Source of the DNA: CAINVV01 sp963663675
GTDB lineage: Bacteria > Bacteroidota > Bacteroidia > Bacteroidales > Prolixibacteraceae
Assembly (NCBI GenBank): GCA_963663675.1
Contig: OY760498.1
Coordinates: 992,001-1,056,000, forward strand
Length of the DNA stretch: 64,000 nucleotides
Direction: 5' to 3'
The translations under genes and the position numbers were made by a program. Numbering within the stretch: the stretch's first letter is position 1; every line of letters starts with the position of its first letter. Of the stretch, positions 1 through 8,249 are shown piece after piece. The notes under the pieces are model-generated. The model had not been told where the DNA came from, ran no database searches, and saw only the letters and a program-made list of their open reading frames with translations.

Positions 1-127
1 CCGGAATGACCTGCTGAAATTCAGAAACTTTGGAAAAAAATCCCTCACAGAATTGGATGATTTATTGGTAAATCTCAATTTAAGTTTCGGGATGGATATC
101 AGTAAGTATAAATTAGACAAGGAATAA
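1..127 (+). CDS. rpoA: RNA polymerase alpha subunit, C-terminal end (partial)
   Basis: The first 41 codons visible are the tail of RpoA, the alpha subunit that nucleates RNA polymerase assembly and contacts promoters and activators through its C-terminal domain. The visible part contains LLKFRNFGKKSLTEL, the helix-hairpin-helix signature of the alpha CTD, and ends DISKYKLDKE before a TAA at 125-127. The 5' part lies outside the window. It is followed after 5 bases by rplQ, the standard end of the bacterial alpha operon, which supports the call. Confidence 0.93.
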   Translation, partial: RNDLLKFRNFGKKSLTELDDLLVNLNLSFGMDISKYKLDKE

Positions 128-132
128 TTGAA

Positions 133-618
133 ATGAGACATAGAAAAGGGTTTAATCATTTAGGTAGAACCAGTTCACACCGTGGTGCCATGCTTTCCAA
201 CATGGCGAACTCTCTTTTGCTCCACAAGCGTATAACAACGACACTTGCAAAAGCAAAGGAACTGAGAGTTTTTGTTGAGCCATTGATTACACGTGCAAAA
301 GAGGATTCCACTCATAACAGACGTGAAGTATTTAGTAATCTTAAGAGCAAACAGGTTGTCACTGAACTGTTCCGTGATATTATCGTTAAAATTGGTGATC
401 GACCGGGAGGTTATACCAGGATACTGAAGACTGGTACCCGAATGGGGGATAATGCCGAAATGTGTATTATCGAACTGGTTGACTATAACGAAAACATGTT
501 ATCAACGCCAAAAGCTGACACCTCTAAAAAGCGTCGCGTCAGAAAAACCAGGAAAGTTGAAACTCCTGCAAAAGAAGCTGCCAAAGTTGAAACTGCTTCA
601 GAGGAAGCTGCATCTTAA
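133..618 (+). CDS. rplQ: 50S ribosomal protein L17
   Basis: L17 is a structural protein of the large ribosomal subunit. The 161-residue product starts MRHRKGFNHLGRTSSHR, the conserved L17 N-terminus, and carries the family core (RAKEDSTHNRREVFSNL, and GDRPGGYTRI near residues 92-101). After about residue 125 comes a low-complexity tail rich in Lys, Ala and Glu, an extension often seen in Bacteroidota L17. It lies 5 bases after rpoA and is followed by a strong terminator, so it ends the alpha operon. Confidence 0.97.
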   Translation: MRHRKGFNHLGRTSSHRGAMLSNMANSLLLHKRITTTLAKAKELRVFVEPLITRAKEDSTHNRREVFSNLKSKQVVTELFRDIIVKIGDRPGGYTRILKTGTRMGDNAEMCIIELVDYNENMLSTPKADTSKKRRVRKTRKVETPAKEAAKVETASEEAAS

Positions 619-645
619 GCAATGAATTTTGACAATATTTATTAG

Positions 646-671
646 GCCATCCTTCACGGATGGCTTTTTTT
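646..671 (+). terminator. Rho-independent terminator after rplQ
   Basis: A perfect 7-bp stem GCCATCC/GGATGGC with a 5-nt loop (TTCAC) is followed at once by seven T residues. It lies 28 bases after the rplQ stop and should end the rpoA-rplQ transcript. Confidence 0.93.
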
Positions 672-862
672 ATGATTTACTTTCGGCGATATCATTTTAG
701 TACCCTTTTTTTAAAATATTTACCTTATTGAGTAGATAAATATATAAATTGATTCATTTTTTATGTATTTTTCAGCTGATTATCACAACATGCTTCCGGA
801 TAGGTTTATACAGAGAATTTGTATGTGTTGAATTTAAAATAAACTAACATAATAGACTCTTT

Positions 863-2176
863 ATGGAATACATTAAAAAGAAACTTTTGAAGAAGGGTGA
901 AGAAGAGCGCCTGGTTGTAAAACGATTAATCAGTGAGTTTGGTAGTACAGTGCTTGAATCTGTTAACATTGATCAGGTTTTGACCGGCATGAAAGGTATT
1001 ACCGGATTGCTTACCGTAACTTCAAAATTGAACCCAAATACCGGTATAACCTATAGGGGGCATACTATTCCTGAGATACAGCAAAAATTGCCTAAGGTCA
1101 GACCGGAAGGGGAACCTCTTTCGGAGGGTCTGTTTTACCTCTTTTTATTGGATGAAATTCCAACAAAAGATGAAGTTGATGAATTGAGTCAGGAGTGGGT
1201 CAGGCGTAGTGTCCTCCCTGAGCATGTCATCGAGATTCTGGATGCTATGCCTCTTACCAGTAAACCTATGACTCAGTTCAGTACTGCGATTCTGGCTATG
1301 GCTACTGAGTCTAAATTTCAAAAGGCCCATCGGGATGGCCTTCATAAGAACGACTATTGGGATACAACTTTTGAGGATGTGATGGATTTGATTGCCAGGC
1401 TTCCTGTTGTGGCTGCCTATATTTATCGCCGGAATTTCAAGGATGGCAAATTCATTCCGCCGGATCCTAAACTGGACTGGGCCGCTAATTTTGCTCATAT
1501 GATGGGTTATGACCAGGATGAAATATATAGATTGTTCAGGATGTATATGATGATTCATGCTGATCATGAAGGTGGTAATGTTTCTGCCCATGCTACTCAC
1601 CTGGTTGGTTCTGCACTTAGTAACCCTTATTATTCTTACGCCGCCGGCATGTTGGGTCTGGCCGGTCCATTGCATGGATATGCAAACCAGGAGGTCATCA
1701 ACTGGATTTTTGAAATGCAGGAGGAGATTGGTGTGAGCGCTACCAAGGAAGAGGAAAGAGCCAAAATTGAGGCTTATGTGCGTAAAACGATATCTTCCGG
1801 ACAGGTAGTGCCGGGATATGGTCATGCAGTGTTGCGGGTTACTGATCCTCGTTTTACAGCACAGCAAATTTTTGCACAGAAATATGTCGAAAATGATTCA
1901 CTGATCAATACAGTTAATCTTCTTTATGAAATTGTTCCCCCAATTTTGCAATCGCTGGGGAAAATCAAAAATCCATGGCCAAACGTTGACGCATTCTCCG
2001 GGGCCCTGCTTCAGCACTATGGAATAACAGAGCACTTCTTCTACACGGTGATGTTCGGCGTAAGCCGTTCTCTTGGCGTTCTTGCTCAGCTAGTTTGGGA
2101 CAGGATGTACAACTTACCTTTGGAAAGACCTTCGTCCGAAACGCTTGAGTTTTTCAAACAAAAGGCTGGAATTTAA
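863..2176 (+). CDS. gltA: Citrate synthase, eukaryote-like type
   Basis: Condenses acetyl-CoA and oxaloacetate to citrate at the entry of the TCA cycle. The 437-residue protein has the three catalytic positions of the family: His235 in HADHEGGN, His321 in GYGHAVLR and Asp376 in NVDAFSGALL. The stretch around residues 235-267 (HEGGNVSAHATHLVGSAL, then GLAGPLHGYANQEV) is much closer to the mitochondrial enzyme as I recall it than to the hexameric E. coli GltA, so I infer a dimeric eukaryote-like enzyme. The gene stands alone with about 190 bases of leader after the rplQ terminator, in which I see no clear promoter. Other TCA genes are not adjacent. Confidence 0.95.
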   Translation: MEYIKKKLLKKGEEERLVVKRLISEFGSTVLESVNIDQVLTGMKGITGLLTVTSKLNPNTGITYRGHTIPEIQQKLPKVRPEGEPLSEGLFYLFLLDEIPTKDEVDELSQEWVRRSVLPEHVIEILDAMPLTSKPMTQFSTAILAMATESKFQKAHRDGLHKNDYWDTTFEDVMDLIARLPVVAAYIYRRNFKDGKFIPPDPKLDWAANFAHMMGYDQDEIYRLFRMYMMIHADHEGGNVSAHATHLVGSALSNPYYSYAAGMLGLAGPLHGYANQEVINWIFEMQEEIGVSATKEEERAKIEAYVRKTISSGQVVPGYGHAVLRVTDPRFTAQQIFAQKYVENDSLINTVNLLYEIVPPILQSLGKIKNPWPNVDAFSGALLQHYGITEHFFYTVMFGVSRSLGVLAQLVWDRMYNLPLERPSSETLEFFKQKAGI

Positions 2177-2208
2177 GGATTTCCGGAATGTATCCTTAAT
2201 TGTAACAC

Positions 2209-4116
2209 ATGGCATATAGCGGTTTAAACGATTTTGTAAAATTACTTGAAAGTAAAAATGAATTAATCAGAATCAACCGGGAAATTGATCCCCGGCTGGA
2301 GGTTACTGAAATTACAGACCGAATTTCCAAATCCGACGGAGGGGGGAAAGCTCTATTGTTTGAAAACAATGGGACGGCTTTCCCCCTTCTCATTAATGCA
2401 TTTGGATCAGAATCAAGAATGTGCCTGGCATTGGGGCATGATTCACTGGACAATATAGGTATTGAAATCGAAGAATTATTTAAACAATTGTCAGGTCCTT
2501 CAGAAAATTTTCTTGAAAAGTTAAAGCTGCTTCCGCTGCTTTCCAGGATTGCCTCCTGGATGCCAAAGAAGAAATCAGGTAGGGGTAAATGCCAGGAAGT
2601 AGTGATGGAGAGTCCTGACTTGTCGGATTTACCGGTTCTTACCTGCTGGCCAGCGGATGGCGGACCGTTTATTACTCTTCCGTGTGTCATTACAAGAGAT
2701 CCATATACGGGTGTGCGCAATGTCGGAATGTACCGGATGCAGGTTTTTGGCCCGGATTCGACGGGAATGCATTGGCACCGGCACAAAACAGGGGCAGCAC
2801 ATTACAACGGATACAAGAAACTGGGGAAAAGAATGCCTGTCTCAGTTGTGCTGGGTGGGGATCCAGCTTATACATATGCAGCAACAGCCCCGCTCCCTGA
2901 CCAGATTGACGAATACATGCTTGCCGGATTCCTGAGAAAGAGGAAAGTGGAGCTCGTAAAATGCCTGACTAATGACCTTGAAGTGCCGGAGGATGCAGAT
3001 TTTATCCTCGAAGGATATGTAGATCCAATAGAAGAATTGGCATGGGAAGGACCCTTTGGTGACCATACTGGGTTTTATTCACTGGCAGACTGGTATCCCA
3101 AATTTCATCTTACCTGCATTACGCACCGCAAAGATGCGATCTATCCCACTACTATTGTTGGAATTCCTCCTCAGGAAGATGCTTACATCGGGCTGGCAAC
3201 CGAGAGGATATTCCTTGCCCCGATGAAGATGACTCTGATACCGGAGTTGAAGGACCTTTATCTTCCACCAGAAGGTGTGGCTCACAACCTAACACTTGCC
3301 AGGATAGAAAAAAATTATCCCGGACAGGCGCTGAAGACCATGAATGCTATGTGGGGAGCAGGTCAGATGATGTTTAATAAAATTCTGATAGTGACCGATC
3401 AGGCCAATCCTTGGGATGAAACTGAGAATTTTGTTAGACAACTCAGTAGCCGGATCGATCCGGCAAACGATATAATTTTTACTTCCGGTCCGATGGATGT
3501 ACTTGACCATTCCTCCACAAAATTTGCTTATGGTTCTAAAATGGGCATTGATGCTACTCTGAAATTTTCCGAGGAGTCAAGCGACTGCAATGTTTTGGCA
3601 GAACTTCCCAAGGCATTAGAGATTGCAAAGTTAAAAATTGAAATCCCTGAGATTGTTTCGATCAATGCGTCATTGCTGGATAAGGGAATTTCAGTTGTGG
3701 TAATAGGGATTGATAAGGAAACCGGTTCCCGGACATCACAACTGGTCACAAAATTGCTCAGGTATGAAGCCTTTCAGAAAATAAAATTTGTTGTTTTTGT
3801 TGATTCGGGCTTGCCCGCTGAAAATTTATATGCCGTTTTATGGTATGTAACGGGTAATATTGATCCCAAAAGGGATTGTAGAATTATTGAAGCAGAGAAT
3901 GCCCTGGAAGTTAATCATATGATAGTGGATGGGACTCGCAAAACAGCAGTTTCTGACAGTTTCGGACGTGATTGGCCCAATCCTGTTTTATCCTCATTGG
4001 AGACCATTCATAGGGTTGATATATTATGGCCTGACCTTGGTCTGGGGCAACTGATAGCTTCACCCTCCCAGATTTATTACGCTTTGAAAAAGGGAGAAGG
4101 TGCCATTTCGGTGTAG
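2209..4116 (+). CDS. UbiD-family decarboxylase (menaquinone-type)
   Basis: UbiD enzymes are prenylated-FMN-dependent, reversible decarboxylases. The 635-residue length fits the long subgroup often annotated as menaquinone biosynthesis decarboxylase. Visible family features are ESPDLSDLPVLTCWPADGGPF near residues 127-146 (given here without its first residue being exact), VGMYRMQVFGPDSTGMHWH near 171-189 and EGPFGDHTGFYS near 280-291, which carries one of the acidic residues of the active site. No ubiX-like prenyltransferase gene that would supply the cofactor is visible in the window. The start lies 32 bases after the citrate synthase stop, so co-transcription is possible. The physiological substrate cannot be fixed from sequence; menaquinone biosynthesis is an inference from family naming. 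Confidence 0.85.
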   Translation: MAYSGLNDFVKLLESKNELIRINREIDPRLEVTEITDRISKSDGGGKALLFENNGTAFPLLINAFGSESRMCLALGHDSLDNIGIEIEELFKQLSGPSENFLEKLKLLPLLSRIASWMPKKKSGRGKCQEVVMESPDLSDLPVLTCWPADGGPFITLPCVITRDPYTGVRNVGMYRMQVFGPDSTGMHWHRHKTGAAHYNGYKKLGKRMPVSVVLGGDPAYTYAATAPLPDQIDEYMLAGFLRKRKVELVKCLTNDLEVPEDADFILEGYVDPIEELAWEGPFGDHTGFYSLADWYPKFHLTCITHRKDAIYPTTIVGIPPQEDAYIGLATERIFLAPMKMTLIPELKDLYLPPEGVAHNLTLARIEKNYPGQALKTMNAMWGAGQMMFNKILIVTDQANPWDETENFVRQLSSRIDPANDIIFTSGPMDVLDHSSTKFAYGSKMGIDATLKFSEESSDCNVLAELPKALEIAKLKIEIPEIVSINASLLDKGISVVVIGIDKETGSRTSQLVTKLLRYEAFQKIKFVVFVDSGLPAENLYAVLWYVTGNIDPKRDCRIIEAENALEVNHMIVDGTRKTAVSDSFGRDWPNPVLSSLETIHRVDILWPDLGLGQLIASPSQIYYALKKGEGAISV

Positions 4117-4307
4117 TTGTGCTTTGATAAATTGTGTATCCGGTTTTTTTATTTTAACTTTAGCATATATCAGTCGATAAGCTGAACATTCCTAAAAATT
4201 AAATCCATCATCCATCACATGATATACCCACGAGACAATTTTCACATCATCCGATAAATGAATATTTGGGTATTTCATGCGACGATTAAAAAACAAATTG
4301 AATACAC

Positions 4308-4883
4308 ATGAAAACACTAAAAGGTTCTAAAACGGAGCAAAACCTGTTAAAAGCATTTGCCGGAGAATCCCAGGCAAGAATGCGTTACGATTATTTTGCC
4401 AAACAGGCAAGAAAAGAGGGACTTGAACAAATTGCAGCCATCTTTGATGAGACTTCCTTCAATGAACGGTCGCATGCAAAACAGTTTTTCGGATTTTTGG
4501 AAGGTGGTATGGTTGAAATAACTGCATCATATCCTGCCGGCAAAATAGGGACTACCCTTGAAAATCTAAAAGCATCTGCCGATGGTGAAAACGAAGAATG
4601 GACTGAATTGTATCCTGAATTCGCACGAATTGCGGATGAGGAGGGATTCAAGGAAGTAGCTGCGATATTTAAGATGATCTCGAAAGTTGAAAAGGCCCAT
4701 GAGGAGAGGTACAGAACTTTGTACAATAACCTGGAGTCAGGAATGGTATTTAAAAGAGGAGATAAAGTTATATGGAAATGCAGGGTTTGCGGATTCCTTC
4801 ATGAGGCATTAAGTGCCCCGCAAAAATGTCCCATTTGTGGACATCCGCAAGCTTATTTTGAAATTAAGGAAACCAATTATTGA
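4308..4883 (+). CDS. rbr: Rubrerythrin
   Basis: A cytosolic non-haem iron peroxidase that detoxifies hydrogen peroxide in anaerobes and microaerophiles. The 191 residues comprise an N-terminal ferritin-like four-helix domain (residues 1-145, with KAFAGESQARMRYDYFA and a second ferritin-like helix FARIADEEGFKEVAAIF) and a C-terminal rubredoxin domain with two Cys pairs, CRVCG near 157-161 and CPICG near 174-178, that would bind one iron. The adenine deaminase gene starts 6 bases downstream, so the two are probably co-transcribed. About 190 bases precede the gene and probably hold its promoter, but I see no convincing consensus there. Confidence 0.96.
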   Translation: MKTLKGSKTEQNLLKAFAGESQARMRYDYFAKQARKEGLEQIAAIFDETSFNERSHAKQFFGFLEGGMVEITASYPAGKIGTTLENLKASADGENEEWTELYPEFARIADEEGFKEVAAIFKMISKVEKAHEERYRTLYNNLESGMVFKRGDKVIWKCRVCGFLHEALSAPQKCPICGHPQAYFEIKETNY

Positions 4884-4889
4884 TTTTTA

Positions 4890-5897
4890 ATGACTGATAT
4901 TCAGGAGTTTATACGAAGAATACCAAAGGCAGAGTTACATCTTCATATTGAAGGTTGTCTGGAACCAGAATTGATCTTCATGCTTGCCGGCCGCAATGGC
5001 ATCAGTTTGAAATATGATACCGCCGAATCAATGCGCAAAGCATATAACTTTGATCATTTACAGGATTTTCTGGATCTTTATTATGAATCTTTTTCCGTAT
5101 TGCTGAACGAACAGGATTTCTACGACCTGACCTGGGCATACCTTTTAAAAGCCAAAGAGAACAACATTGTACATACTGAAGTGATGTTCGATCCACAGGC
5201 CCATACTTCAAGGGGTGTGCCTTTCAGTGCAGTTATAGGTGGTATATACCGTGCTCTGACAGATGGATATGATAAACTTGGAATATCATTCAAGCTAATT
5301 ATGTCGTTCCTTCGCCACCTGAGTGTGGAAGAGGGAATCCATACACTTAATGAAGCTGAACCCTTTCAAGGATGGATAGCTGCTGTCGGTCTGGATTCTT
5401 CCGAGAAGGATTTTCCCCCGGATTTATTTGCAGATTTGTTTGATACAGCCCAGGAGATGGGTTTCCTAACTGTTGTGCATGCAGGAGAGGAAGGTCCTCC
5501 TGAATACATCTGGGCAGCATTGGATTTACTCAAAGCATCGCGTATTGATCACGGGAACAGCTGTTTGGAGGATCCTGACCTGGTTGATGTTTTGGGTATT
5601 TACGAGATACCGCTAACTTCATGTCCTTTATCAAATCTCCGGCTAAAAGTCATTAAATCAATGGCCGATCATCCTCTGAAGGAGATGATGGAGAGAGGTA
5701 TCAAGGTCACAGTTAATTCAGATGATCCGGCTTTTTTCGGCGGGTATCTTAATGATAATTTTATTGCTGCAGCTGATGCGCTCAGTTTGAACAAGGAGGA
5801 TATAATTCAGCTGGTCAAGAACTCCTTTGAAGCTGCATTTATTACTGATGCAGAGAAAAAGGTATTTCTCAGGAAAGTAGAAGAAGCTTCAGTCTGA
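4890..5897 (+). CDS. Adenine deaminase (ADD-type amidohydrolase)
   Basis: Zinc amidohydrolase of the adenosine/adenine deaminase family. Visible ligands and catalytic residues are His17 and His19 (HLHIEG), His197 and Glu200 (HAGEEG), His221 (RIDHG) and Asp278/Asp279 (NSDDP). Family-wide sequence features such as GCLEPELIF, FDPQAHTSRG and CPLSNLRLKV match the adenine deaminase branch represented by Pseudomonas PA0148, which converts adenine to hypoxanthine, better than true adenosine deaminases. The length of 335 residues is close to the family norm. Purine salvage is the likely role. Adenine versus adenosine specificity is an inference from these motifs. Confidence 0.88.
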   Translation: MTDIQEFIRRIPKAELHLHIEGCLEPELIFMLAGRNGISLKYDTAESMRKAYNFDHLQDFLDLYYESFSVLLNEQDFYDLTWAYLLKAKENNIVHTEVMFDPQAHTSRGVPFSAVIGGIYRALTDGYDKLGISFKLIMSFLRHLSVEEGIHTLNEAEPFQGWIAAVGLDSSEKDFPPDLFADLFDTAQEMGFLTVVHAGEEGPPEYIWAALDLLKASRIDHGNSCLEDPDLVDVLGIYEIPLTSCPLSNLRLKVIKSMADHPLKEMMERGIKVTVNSDDPAFFGGYLNDNFIAAADALSLNKEDIIQLVKNSFEAAFITDAEKKVFLRKVEEASV

Positions 5898-5915
5898 CGG
5901 GCTGAAGCTTCTTCT
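5879..5915. terminator. 14-bp perfect hairpin across the adenine deaminase stop codon
   Basis: AGAAGAAGCTTCAG and its exact complement CTGAAGCTTCTTCT enclose an 8-9 nt loop that holds the TGA stop (5895-5897). No T tract follows on either strand, so this may be an RNA-stabilising 3' hairpin between two convergent genes rather than a classical intrinsic terminator. Confidence 0.55.
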
Positions 5916-5970
5916 AAAATTACCGGGAATATTTAATGGTGAAGTTCCGGTTTTTGTATCACGATGTAAA

Positions 5971-7332
5971 TCAGGGCTTTGGATAGCCATCCATTTGGTG
6001 GAGATTATCGCTGATTTCCTGGTCCGTCAACTCAAAATCTGAAAGTTGTCCTTTGAGATATTTGTCGTATCCAATAAGATCCATCATTCCATTTCCTGAA
6101 AGATTGAAAAGGATGGTTTTCTCTTTCCCTTCCTCTGTTGCTTTTTTCGCTTCACGAATGGTTGCAGCGATGGCATGGCATGACTCCGGAGCCGGCACAA
6201 TTCCTTCGGTTTTAGCAAAAAGTAAACCCGCTTCAAAGCATTCAGACTGATGAATGGCAACCGCCGACATCAGGCCTTCTCTCAGTGCCTGGCTAACCAG
6301 CGGAGACATACCGTGGTAACGTAAACCGCCAGCATGTACTGGTGCCGGGATAAAATTGTGGCCTAAACTGTACATCGGCAGCAAAGGAGTCATTTTAGCG
6401 ATATCGCCATGATCGTACATAAAAGTACCTTTTGTCAGGGTAGGGCAGGAATAAGGTTCAGCCCCGATTATTTCAATATTGGCTCCATTTATGTTATCCT
6501 GCATGAACGGGAATGCAATCCCGGCAAAATTACTTCCTCCTCCGCAACAAGCAATTACGATATCCGGATTTTTAATACCAACTTTTGCCAATTGTTTCTT
6601 TGCTTCCAGTCCGATGATTGTCTGGTGCAGCATCACATGGTTGAGAACTGAACCCAGGCCGTACCTTGTCTCCCCGGTTGGATCTGTTACAGCCGCTTCG
6701 ATTGCTTCGGAGATTGCTATGCCCAGGCTGCCGGGTGTGTCCGGGAATTGTTCAAGGATTGCACGACCTGCAGCAGTTTCATTGCTCGGACTTGAAATAC
6801 ATTTTCCTCCCCAAGTATTCATCAGCATCTGCCGGAAGGGTTTCTGTTCATAACTAACCCTGACCATAAAAATTTTACACTCTAATCCTCCGATAAGAGC
6901 ACATGCAAAAGAAAGTGCGCTTCCCCACTGGCCTGCTCCGGTTTCTGTCGTAATTCGCTTGATGCCAAATTGTTTGTTGTAATAGGCTTGTGGAACGGCA
7001 GTGTTTACTTTGTGGCTTCCGGCAGGGCTTACACTTTCATTTTTGTAAAAGATCTTTGCCGGTGTTCCCAGTGCTTTTTCGAGTTCAAAGGCCCGGATCA
7101 AGGGACTGGGCCTCCATATCTTAAGCATATTCTGCACTTCTTCCGGAATATTGATCCAACGTTCTGTACTTACCTCTTGTTCAATCAGGTTCATGGGGAA
7201 TACAGGTGCCAGCATGTCGGGAGAAATGGGTTTACCGTCTGGACCCAGTGGTGGAAGCATTTTTACATCGGCAGCCAGATTGTACCATTGCTTTGGCATT
7301 TCCGATTCGTCGAGATAAATCTTTTTTTGCAT
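5971..7332 (-). CDS. trpB: Tryptophan synthase beta chain, TrpB2 type
   Basis: PLP enzyme that joins indole (or a related substrate) with L-serine to give tryptophan. The 453-residue length, the start with YLDESEMPKQWYNLAAD and the segment WRPSPLIRAFELEK identify the TrpB2 (trpB-related) subgroup, not the canonical ~400-residue TrpB. The PLP lysine is Lys108 in SPAGSHKVN and the phosphate-binding loop is the Gly-rich CCGGGSNFAG. No trpA, trpC or other trp gene adjoins it. It is preceded by a leader that codes for a short peptide with two Trp codons and a terminator hairpin, so I infer control by tryptophan supply through attenuation. The canonical trp operon presumably lies elsewhere. Confidence 0.95.
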   Translation of the reverse strand: MQKKIYLDESEMPKQWYNLAADVKMLPPLGPDGKPISPDMLAPVFPMNLIEQEVSTERWINIPEEVQNMLKIWRPSPLIRAFELEKALGTPAKIFYKNESVSPAGSHKVNTAVPQAYYNKQFGIKRITTETGAGQWGSALSFACALIGGLECKIFMVRVSYEQKPFRQMLMNTWGGKCISSPSNETAAGRAILEQFPDTPGSLGIAISEAIEAAVTDPTGETRYGLGSVLNHVMLHQTIIGLEAKKQLAKVGIKNPDIVIACCGGGSNFAGIAFPFMQDNINGANIEIIGAEPYSCPTLTKGTFMYDHGDIAKMTPLLPMYSLGHNFIPAPVHAGGLRYHGMSPLVSQALREGLMSAVAIHQSECFEAGLLFAKTEGIVPAPESCHAIAATIREAKKATEEGKEKTILFNLSGNGMMDLIGYDKYLKGQLSDFELTDQEISDNLHQMDGYPKP

Positions 7333-7368
7333 TTCGTGTAGTTTAATTCTATTAATTATTTAAAAAGG

Positions 7369-7405
7369 AAAGGGGAGATGCTGCGTAAACAGACATATCC
7401 CCTTT
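7369..7405 (-). terminator. Attenuator hairpin in the trpB2 leader
   Basis: Read on the minus strand, AAAGGGGA (7398-7405) pairs with TCCCCTTT (7369-7376) over 8 bp. Inside, ATG/CAT and CTG/CAG extend the stem past small bulges to a 6-nt loop. A run of five T follows two bases later (7362-7366). It sits between the leader peptide stop and the trpB2 start, where an attenuation terminator belongs. Confidence 0.8.
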
Positions 7406-7431
7406 TATGGTCATAATTACAGGTATACCGC

Positions 7432-7497
7432 CTACGCATCTTTTATGAAGTCGCGCCAAAGCCAGTTCGAGCCCCTGTAATTTGTAAGTGTAATCAT
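7432..7497 (-). CDS. trpL: trp leader peptide (21 residues, two Trp codons)
   Basis: A 22-codon frame from ATG at 7495-7497 to TAG at 7432-7434 on the minus strand encodes a 21-residue peptide that begins MITLTNYRGS and continues NWLWRDFIKDA. Two Trp codons separated by one Leu codon are a hallmark of trp attenuators. The frame begins about 16 nt after the expected transcription start of a near-consensus promoter and ends 27 nt before the terminator stem. Within the leader, ATTACAGG (7474-7481, minus reading) is exactly complementary to CCTGTAAT (7416-7423), so a hairpin enclosing the Trp codons is possible. This would be the 1:2 structure of a classical attenuator. I could not define the antiterminator with certainty. 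Confidence 0.75.
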   Translation of the reverse strand: MITLTNYRGSNWLWRDFIKDA

Positions 7498-7519
7498 TGT
7501 TTTATTTCCAATCTGTCAG

Positions 7520-7549
7520 CAAAAGTAAGGAAGTATTTCTGATTTCAAA
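7520..7549 (-). promoter_or_regulatory. Promoter of the trpL-trpB2 transcript
   Basis: On the minus strand TTTG (7546-7549) is followed by an 18-nt spacer and TACTTTTG (7520-7527), a full match to the Bacteroidota consensus TTTG...TAnnTTTG for the primary sigma factor. Transcription should start near 7513, just before the leader peptide ATG at 7497. Confidence 0.75.
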
Positions 7550-7599
7550 ATAATCAGGCAAAAAATTACAAACCAAAATAGTATAGCTTACTACAAAAA

Positions 7600-7633
7600 A
7601 GATTGGTTCACGTTTAAAAACCTGAACCAATCT
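7600..7633 (-). terminator. Terminator after the OsmC-like gene
   Basis: A perfect 11-bp stem AGATTGGTTCA/TGAACCAATCT with a 12-nt loop. On the minus strand it is followed by six T (plus-strand A run at 7594-7599), as expected for the end of the minus-strand OsmC gene that stops at 7664. Confidence 0.85.
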
Positions 7634-7663
7634 GACATTACAAAACTAATTTAACCTAAACTG

Positions 7664-8086
7664 TTATTCTACCTGGTACACTTTAATTGAGTGTGTAACA
7701 GGAATACCTTTTTTTAGTGTTGCAGAGACACCGCAATATTTTTCATCTGACATAGAAACAGCTTTCTCAAGTTTATCCAAAGGAAGGTCTTTCCCCCAAA
7801 ATTCATAGGTAATGTGCATGGATGAAAATTGTTTGGGATGCTCTTCCGTGACTTCACTTTCAACCTTAATGTTCAGGTCAATTAGTTCAACCCTCATCTT
7901 ACCCAATATCGAAACAACATCCATTCCTGTGCAACCTGCCAGGGCAACTAGTACCAGTGCCTTTGGCCTTGGACCAATATCTTGCCCCCCATTTGATTTA
8001 TCAGTGTCCACAGTTATTTTATGTCCATATAGGTCTGCCTGAAAAGCCATCCCTTTTTTCCATCCAAGATTTATTTCCTGCTTCAT
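7664..8086 (-). CDS. OsmC/Ohr family protein
   Basis: A 140-residue protein of the OsmC family, whose characterised members are thiol-dependent peroxidases that reduce organic hydroperoxides. The two family cysteines are present as Cys52 (GCTGMDVVSIL) and Cys118 (EKYCGVSATL). The N-terminal beta region and the segment GPRPKALVLVALAGC are typical of the YhfA-like or general OsmC branch. It has its own terminator downstream. A thioredoxin gene lies just upstream on the same strand, which could supply reducing power. Substrate not determinable. Confidence 0.85.
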   Translation of the reverse strand: MKQEINLGWKKGMAFQADLYGHKITVDTDKSNGGQDIGPRPKALVLVALAGCTGMDVVSILGKMRVELIDLNIKVESEVTEEHPKQFSSMHITYEFWGKDLPLDKLEKAVSMSDEKYCGVSATLKKGIPVTHSIKVYQVE

Positions 8087-8184
8087 TGGAATTTTTGTTA
8101 ATTAATTGTCAGGTAAAAACGCAAATCGTTTTTATCAACACTGCATGTGATGCATAATCATCCGCATTAAACCTGAATTATGAT

Positions 8185-8235
8185 AAGCTGATTTCGTATT
8201 AAAAACTTCCTTTTTTCATTATACGAAATTAGCTT
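8185..8235 (-). terminator. Hairpin between thioredoxin and OsmC genes
   Basis: AAGCTGATTTCGTAT (8185-8199) pairs with ATACGAAATTAGCTT (8221-8235) over 14 of 15 positions with one G/T position, around a 21-nt T-rich loop. It lies just after the stop of the minus-strand thioredoxin gene. No clean T tract follows on the minus strand, so the terminator call is tentative. Confidence 0.4.
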
Positions 8236-8249
8236 AAAGACGTTTCAGC

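Noticed and set aside
1145..1867. 240-codon minus-strand frame opposite citrate synthase
   Set aside because: Antisense shadow of a strongly conserved gene; no known domain.
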